DNA of 64,000 bases from Lutjanus erythropterus (taxonomy: Eukaryota; Chordata; Actinopteri; Lutjaniformes; Lutjanidae). A program made the position numbers and the translations under genes. Shown here in pieces: positions 57,382 through 64,000 of the stretch. The notes under the pieces were generated by a model that had not been told where the DNA came from, searched no databases, and saw only the letters and a list, made by a program, of their open reading frames with translations. The number at the start of each line of letters is the position of its first letter. The stretch's first letter is position 1. Location: assembly GCA_020091685.1 (NCBI GenBank), contig CM034608.1:6483751-6547750 (forward strand), given 5' to 3'.

Positions 57382-57449
57382 CAGTGGTTCCCAAACTTTC
57401 TCTGGCATGTTCCCCTTCAGATGCCCGCCCCCCAGTTTGGGAACCACTG
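57382..57449. mobile_element. 68-bp miniature hAT-like element
   Basis: The left end cagtggttcccaaactttc and the right end cagtttgggaaccactg are inverted copies. The flanks acttaaga (57374-57381) and acttaaaa (57450-57457) match at 7 of 8 positions, as expected for an aged 8-bp hAT target duplication. CAGTGGTTCCCAAACT-type termini are typical of Charlie/Tip100-like hAT elements. There is no interior beyond the ends. Confidence 0.82.
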
Positions 57450-57887
57450 ACTTAAAAGATTAGGTGGGGTAGAAATGCAGGAAATGAGTTCTAAAGGACT
57501 TTTTTTTTCTGGGGGAGAATCCTCAGACCCCTGCAGAATATATATCTTTCCAAGTTTGCGCCCCCATTTTAAAATATAACCAAGCACTCTTTAAAGGAGA
57601 CATCTGTGTACCAGGGCTCATTTCTTTTTCCAATTTTCTTTTTATCATTGAAACACATTGCATTGCAAACTGTTGTGTGACATGCGACCATGCCCGAGGT
57701 GAGGTACAACAGAATTATTTCTAAAATAGCATTGGTGTAATCACCAAATCAGTTATTTTTTTATTTCTATCATTACTATAACTACCTGATGGAAAATCTG
57801 ACTCCATCTGTTTGTTCTGTTGTGGACTTGTGGTGTTGTGTTCATATCATGAGATATGAGGTAAACCTTTGAGATTACTGAGCTATC

Positions 57888-58210
57888 GTTATCAATTATC
57901 CGTGGCACAGCTGTTTCAGAGCTATTACATCAGTGATGTGACCAGTCAGATCACCACACCCGCTGAACCAAAACCCATCAGACCAAGCCAAACCAAAGTT
58001 GTGAAATACATGGAGCTGCGCCTGTCTCTCAAGATCTGAGCAATGAAATGAAGAAACAGGGTCAGTTTTCTGTGATCCATTATTGAATGTTTCTACCCAA
58101 AGCACAGAGAATTACTTTTTAAGGGACTAAAAGTCTAAAAGTCTAAAAGACCTTTCCTGAAGACTAGAAGATTAGGCAAATTAGTCCGCTGAAGTATGAC
58201 AAAGCAATGG
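57888..58210 (+). repeat. 0.3-kb direct duplication, copy 2
   Basis: Partner of 56925-57257. It carries a small extra tandem of ctaaaagt (58126-58148) and lacks about 10 bases before tgtttctacc. Confidence 0.9.
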
Positions 58211-60384
58211 CTGTTTTTACACATCGACTTTGTAGCCGACCCATCTTTTGTCCGCTTTCTTCTGTAACTCCATGTTGATGTGTTGAAGCTCAAAAACAAA
58301 AAATCCCAAGTTGTTTGAAACCACAGATTTTTTGAAAATGGTGTCTGAAAGCCCTGCATGCCCCAAGTTCCTGTACTTTTACTGTAGTACAGTGGAAATG
58401 CAGTGTCAAACAAGTCCCTGGAAAAAGTTCCTGTGGCCGAAACGTGACCATAGTTAGGCTAACGCATGATGAGTAATCAGGTGGGTTCAGAATAAGCTCA
58501 GTACAATTTCACTGTTCTGCAAAATAACACCTTGAGGAGAACATCCCGCTGTAGATATCAGGCATCTTCAGGTGTTTTAGCAACTCATAATTGTGCTGGA
58601 ACACATTTCATCCAAGTGTACCAAAAAATATTTTATTTAACACCATGCACTATCAGCTAATATCTAGCAAATCACCAGACTGGTGTTGCATTATGCTAAA
58701 AACAAAAAAATAACTTTTGAACAGTGAAGAAAACTATCAAATACAGTTGGAATATCTTCTATCTTTGACTGCCAAAAACTTCAGAATTGCACACACATCT
58801 GATCACTTGTACTGACTTTATTTACACAGTTTCAGACCTCATGTGTAAAATTCATACAAATGAAGCATGTTAGAAAGAGTGCAACAACCTTCTTTAGATT
58901 CTTCAGATTGGTAATAGAACTTACCATCTATAAATTTTGCTCTTACTTATGAACATTTGGAAATATTCAAAAATCTGACAAAAAAAAGTAATTTGTTATC
59001 ACAAGTTAAGATCTGTGTGGACCAAAGTTCTATAAATGAGGTCCAGTGAGAAGGAAACTGGTATAGATACCAGAGACCTATTTAATGGTATTTAGATGTC
59101 GCTGTGATTGTCATACATACTAAAATAAACATCATTTGATATATCTTTAATATTATACTGAAGTGCATGGTTGTAATAGCTTTTTTTCTTTTTTAGCAAT
59201 CACTTTGTAGGTGAGAGAAAGTGGTGAGATTTCATTTCCTTGTTTAAAATAAGACAGCAATAATGTCCAGTAAAGTCAGCACACTGCACAGTAATAATCT
59301 GTTAAAGTGCTGACGTGAGATGAGGTTTTTTTTGCCAACATCAGTATCAAATGCTTGGATCAGAGTTCTTTTATTAACCTTTATGGGTCAGCTACATGAA
59401 TCAATATAAAACATAGAAACACTGAGTTGATTAAATCAAACAGCAGGACGCAGCTGTCAAGTCCTATCATTTCCTGTGGGTCTGAAAGCACAGGGGAAAT
59501 CACTGCTGCTAAAACCACCGCAGTGACCACTGCCTCTCCATGTGGCTAAAAACCATGTGAAAAGAACAAACAAAAGAGGGGGGGAAAACACAGGTGTGTT
59601 TCATGACCTTTAGATGTCAAAACAACCTTTGACATCTGTAGAAGAATTTTCAAAAATACAACGCTCAATGGGGAATAAAGGGGATTTTTTCCCCCCTTAT
59701 TACTGAAAAAAAAAAGATTTGATTTGCAAATGGAGGGAGTTTACCCAACAGCAACCAAATCCAATCCTGCCTCTAGGTTATATGAACTCTACAGTCTACA
59801 GAGACAATAAAGGTCATGCACAACACTGCTGGTGCAACACAACAGACTCCAGCACCCTCTGTAAATAAATGGATCATTCTTAATAAAGAAAATCTATTCT
59901 TATTCTCAGGCGATCACACACAATGATCTAACAGTTAGTTCTGATAAGTACATTGAACATAAACAGTGTTTCTTCACCATGTATCTATCTTAAGATACAA
60001 CCTGTAAATAAAGCACGGCAGATGTGTGTTAGCGCTTCAGTGTCTCTTGGCCTTCTAGCTCATTGGTATGGATAACAATTAACACCATGATCAATGCAAA
60101 TGATTCTAGTTAATTACAAATTCACATCACTTGAATACCGGTGTTGTCTCTCTTGTATTTCTTTAAAATAGATGTGTTGAAAAAAACAAAACAATAATTA
60201 GTTGGCAAAGTGGTGAAGATGGTTGTGTACTCTATCCAGAAGATAGACAGTGTTCCACCAGCATCTTCAATCAACCCTGTGCCATCTCTCATTTTACATG
60301 GTTCGTATTGACTTTTTAAGGGAAAAAAACCCTCTCTGCTGAAATGAATCAGTCTGACTCTGGGGAAGGCGGTGTCGGCCCTGT
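58211..60384. other. No gene seen; repeat-poor
   Basis: No recognised mobile element. 60085-60130 contains an octamer-type atgcaaat next to ttaattac sites (POU/homeobox-like) and could be regulatory. Confidence 0.35.
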
Positions 60385-60650
60385 CCGTCCTTTGGTCCAG
60401 GCAGAAATATCTTAGCAGCTGCTGGACAAATTAAATCTGAGATGAAATTTGGTACAGACATCCGCGGTCCCCAGAGGATGTATCACCACGGGACGAATTA
60501 TAAGGACTTTGTTGATTTCCTCACTTTTCATCCAGCTCCATCCTCCGTTCGATTTCTTTTTTTTAGTTGTCCAGTAGTTTATGGCCAAATACCTGCAAAA
60601 CCAATGATGTTCTCAGTATCCTCAGCTATGGTCTGATCAGCCGAGCAGAG
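60385..60650 (+). repeat. 'tttggtccag' family, copy 4
   Basis: Contains tttggtccaggcagaaatat, gatgaaatttggtacagac, atccgcggtccccagagg, cacttttcatccagctcc and ggccaaatacctgcaaaacc, in the order of the family at 22851-23215. Confidence 0.75.
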
Positions 60651-63264
60651 GCCCTGTAGCATATCTGTGAATCTTGTTTCTGACTTAAAAGTCAAAGAGC
60701 ATAGCCTAAATTTATTTTTTCCTCACTTTTTCATCCACCCCAAAGTTGAAGTTAGGGGTGCAGGGACCCACCAGTCTTGACGCAAAGGAAGAAAAAAATG
60801 CAGTTATAAAATTACCATAGAAAAATAAATTGATTTGCCATTAGAAAGGACAACAAATAAAGTCACAGCATGTGCTAATATTATCCTTAAGATTTAATTT
60901 TCTTGCAGGCCTGTGTGTGTTTTGTTGCTCTTGTGTGTTACCAGCCAAGCACACTGAGCGCTTTAATTAATTGGTTAAGAAGCACAAAGCACCATGAATT
61001 CAAACAACTCTAATCATTAATGCAGTTAATACAATAACTTGTGTCTCTACCATCTGAATTAGACACACAACACGATGTCTGACACCAGCTTTGTGTGAAA
61101 AGACTTCAAAATATTAAACAATGATGATGGATGGCAGTGTGCTGCGCTGGAGGGATAAAATGCGCTGGACTGAGGTTTGCTGCAACAGTTGAAATATCAG
61201 ATAAAGTTCCAGGTGAAAGCCCAAAACTTGCAGATTTATCCAAAACACTTCTGGGTGGAATACTACTGTACAGGATACTACTGAATACTACTGTACAGGA
61301 TATGCTGGATTTACCTTAAGCAGTTAGCTGTGGCAAAAAGCGCTCCTCACTGAAGAAAAATGACAAAATTTCCCCAAGAATCCATCCAAAGACTCACACC
61401 AAGTGAGCGGGAGCTTTTCTAGAGTTTTGCTTTTTAACTTTGAGTGATCATTAACTTTCTTCAGCCGACTATGTTGAACAAGGCAGCGCACACTCTGTGC
61501 ACAATCTGCTGTGCTCAGCAGCAAACAGAATATGGAATCTGTCTCAGCTCAATAGGACGACTTTGAAAACACCAAATGACTTATTTTAACAAAGTTTGTT
61601 AGTTTAGAATATTACAAGTTGTAAAATGTCACTTCCGTATCGATACATCTCATCAGGATGCACACATGTTTCATTTTTGACATCAGGGAGCTGCCGCTGT
61701 AAGTTTTTTCCTCTGTTTTCTCTCTCCTCCTGCCTCCTGACATTGTAGCACGTTGCACCACCAAACTTTCGTGCAAGTGTAGAATAAGTTTGGGTTTTAT
61801 AAGAAAGATGAGAAACACTGCTGTGAATCATTGATGCAAAACGTGTATAAATGACGAGCAGGTAACACAGCGCATCTCTGTTCCCCCACAAAACCACAGC
61901 ACTCTTCATGTGAAACAGAGCAACAGATCATCTTACTGAAAAAAATAGTTTTAAACAGTTTTAAAGTTTGTTCACAGATTCTAAGATACTTAAGATATAT
62001 CGTATCATTGAACATGTATCAAGATACAAATCAAATCGGTCTCAGTCAGTGAGATACACTGATACCCCTACTACACACACATTGTTCATCATGGTCATGC
62101 CTAAAGATTCTTGTAGAGTTTTATTTTTTGCTCTTTGAAAATCTGGACTTGATAATATTTCTCTAATGTGTAAGATTGTTCAAATGTTTAGGTAGATACG
62201 TTGCAGAATGTTGAAGCACTTTGAAAAGAGAAAAAATAACGTTAAAAGCTGTGAGCTAATGCACTTAATGGCCATATATAAATACTAACAGCGTACTAAG
62301 TTTTACTTTTAGCTTATATGAGAAAACCTAGAAATGTCAGAGTCAGGGTTCAAATTATACAGTGGCTTCCAGGGGAGTCCTATTTTCCGGTGCACACAGC
62401 TTCTAAAACATACCATGGAAGTGCAACTCAGCGCTGCCAATTTAATGATGACTCTGAAAATCATGTTACTGTTACTGATAGTTAATACTGTCAATAACAT
62501 TTCATAGAGGCTAAATAAGAAGAATATAAGGCTACTGTTTCAAAATCAAACAATGCATTTATCAGTCAGAGTGAAAAACAAGAAATAAAATCACAAATTC
62601 AGCAGGGGCACACAAGCAACGTTTTTCTGTTTCTCATACACACACCTTCATGAATACAGGCTACAACGCACTGAGCTTCAGTTGACTCACATCAGTTGAA
62701 CTGTCTATGGCACATTGCAGGCTTCAGGTTTTCAATTCCAAAACCACAAAAGCAGCAGTATGTTAGGAAAAGTTCACAATGTCATATGCATCTATTTATT
62801 AATTAATATAAAGAAGAGGATGAGGCAGAGAAAGGGGGTGAGGAAGAGGAAAAAGAGAATGAGGATTAATTAATCTGGATGAAGTGAGGTTTTTTTTTTC
62901 AGGTTTCAGGTGGAGCTGCAGCTCCCTCCTCAAGTCCATGCCTTTTTTATTCTATTTAGCTCTCCCCAAACACGTATTTTGGATGCAGAATGAAAAGCTC
63001 CAAAATCGAAACAAGTTCAGAGTTAAGGCAGTTTGATGCGCATCAAGATGCTTTCAGTGCACATTTTGCCATTTAGAACAATAAGTGTACTTCAAAACAT
63101 GAGCGTCAGACGCCTTTAGTGTGTTTTAGCCTCAGAATCTGATCTTTGTGGATGTAAACTAATGCGGAGAGTTCTCAAATCAAAATTAACTCACATTTCT
63201 TTTTACATGGGAGGACATCATAACGTATCACAGGCACAGAGAAACAGCTGTTCTGCTGCGTGCA
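60651..63264. other. No gene recognised
   Basis: 61600-62070 has tatcgatacat and agatatatcgtatcattgaa words that may be an eroded repeat. The minus-strand open stretch 61604-61909 (101 codons) has no recognised domain. A short local repeat ctactgtacaggatactactg lies at 61262-61305. Confidence 0.35.
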
Positions 63265-63312
63265 TCTCTCTCTCACACACACATACACACACACACACAC
63301 ACTCTCTCTCCC
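63265..63312 (+). repeat. (CT)n-(CA)n-(CT)n microsatellite
   Basis: tctctctct, then a cacacacacatacacac run, then tctctctc. Confidence 0.95.
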
Positions 63313-63693
63313 CACTGACTGTCCCTTCACCTCCCTGTCGTCTCCCTTCTGTCTGTGGATTTTTATAATCGGGAGAGAGTGGAATTAGGGCTGGGAGTTC
63401 AATTTCCAACAATGAAAAGCAAAAAGGAAAAAAAGGAAGTTACATGTATTCTACATCTATTTGATACCAGCTGGTACCTGTAACATCCATGACCGGGTAC
63501 AGCAGGTGATGGTCGTGGATCAGGGCTAATCTCTTCGCCGATTCACTTGTTTAGAAGAAATTGAAGTGCCTCTTGAAAATTTGTGAATGGTTAGTGTTTT
63601 GTGTGAACTCAAGTAGTGGCTGATATCCGCCAGGTTGCTCATCCAAGGTCAGCGTGCTCTGCCTCTCTCCTCTCCCTCTGCTCACACTGTCAG

Positions 63694-63938
63694 CTTTTGC
63701 ACAGATACAGAAAGAAAACCCAGACAAATTCTGCACAGATCAATTTTACCAGTCAACATGTGGTCCAGATAGAGTGGATGATAGACACACATGGTTCAAC
63801 GAGACTGAGAAGAGGCCAATTTGGTTTGATATAAGATTGATAATATGCCAAAGGGGAGATGGAACCCTATCAATCAGAGCGTTTGCCCTTGAATTGCCTG
63901 TCATACCTCAATCCCAACGAGGCATTCGCAGCTACTAA
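63694..63938 (+). CDS. Candidate exon, unrecognised protein (low confidence)
   Basis: A pyrimidine-rich acceptor (63655-63693, ending ctcacactgtcag) precedes a frame open to TAA 63936-63938, about 81 codons. The frame enters in phase 1. It reads FAQIQKENPDKFCTDQFYQS, then TCGPDRVDDRHTWFNE and RPIWFDIRLIICQRGDG, a mixed, non-repetitive composition with three cysteines that looks more like protein than most open stretches here. I do not recognise a family. No confident donor is visible, so the exon may end earlier or carry the stop. With the acceptor ignored, the upstream in-frame residues (CLSPLPLLTLSA) are hydrophobic but lack an ATG. It could be a chance frame. Confidence 0.25.
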
Positions 63939-64000
63939 AGTTTTGATTTCAGATCCCAGGCTGGTTGTCGCTCAGTTACAGGCTGCCCGGCGTGACGCGT

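Noticed and set aside
56925-58210. LTR retrotransposon
   Set aside because: Direct repeats exist, but there is no TG...CA boundary, primer-binding site, polypurine tract or coding remnant between them; kept only as a duplication.
1-64000. CRISPR array or prokaryote-style operon
   Set aside because: Tandem repeats here have no uniform unique spacers and there are no long adjacent open frames; the DNA is vertebrate.

Overview
This window is vertebrate nuclear DNA from a ray-finned fish, most likely a spiny-rayed teleost. It is moderately AT-rich, has no long open reading frame that behaves like a host gene, and carries many short (CA)n, (GA)n and ATTT tracts. It also holds a large number of repeat families I recognise as typical of teleost genomes. 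There is no bacterial-style operon, no rRNA, no free-standing tRNA gene and no CRISPR array. It reads as an intron or intergenic interval; I could not name the host locus.

Layout. 0-12 kb: a decayed L1-like LINE ORF2 fragment (about 455-720), two copies of a degenerate GGTTCTA repeat element (1760-2710 and 3549-4147), a foldback palindrome (5498-5733), and fragments of several retrotransposon-like tails (8217, 10055, 10884). 12-20 kb: a mostly single-copy stretch, then a 42-bp minisatellite (15150-15612), a 229-bp tandem duplication (16955-17365) and an AAGTC-rich element (18672-19342). 20-31 kb: a compound microsatellite, a two-copy family with an inverted 3' half (21075 and 22481), scattered copies of a 'tttggtccag' / 'gttagcatgctaac' family, a hAT-like MITE relic, and a compound 'ccttttccaccaa' element (29703-30428).

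31-49 kb is the mobile-element core. It contains a 956-bp nonautonomous hAT-type element with a perfect 8-bp target duplication (32958-33913). It also holds a 1.9-kb hAT-like relic with a CGGBP1-like zinc-finger remnant (35542-37426), abutting an L2-type LINE fragment (37434-38050). Further along are nested MITEs (39596-40840), a broken Tc1/mariner element with 36 residues between the second and third catalytic positions (42147-43072), and a second LINE reverse-transcriptase fragment (44000-44775, minus strand). Three MITEs follow, and a tRNA-derived SINE with an 11-bp target duplication (48319-48530). 49-64 kb: GGTTCTA copies 3 (49600-50822) and 4 (54813-55735, opposite orientation), a palindromic MITE (51830-52340), a 0.3-kb direct duplication (56925 and 57888) enclosing a 68-bp miniature hAT-like element (57382-57449), and quieter AT-rich DNA that may hold conserved noncoding elements.

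Host coding signal is weak. Three short candidates are reported at low confidence: a signal-peptide-like first exon with a good splice donor (28671-28719), an open 55-codon segment behind a strong acceptor (24060-24229), and an unrecognised open segment with a good acceptor at the right edge (63694-63938). The first and last are phase-compatible but lie 35 kb apart. I found no convincing new multi-gene system; the most informative content is the layered transposon record.
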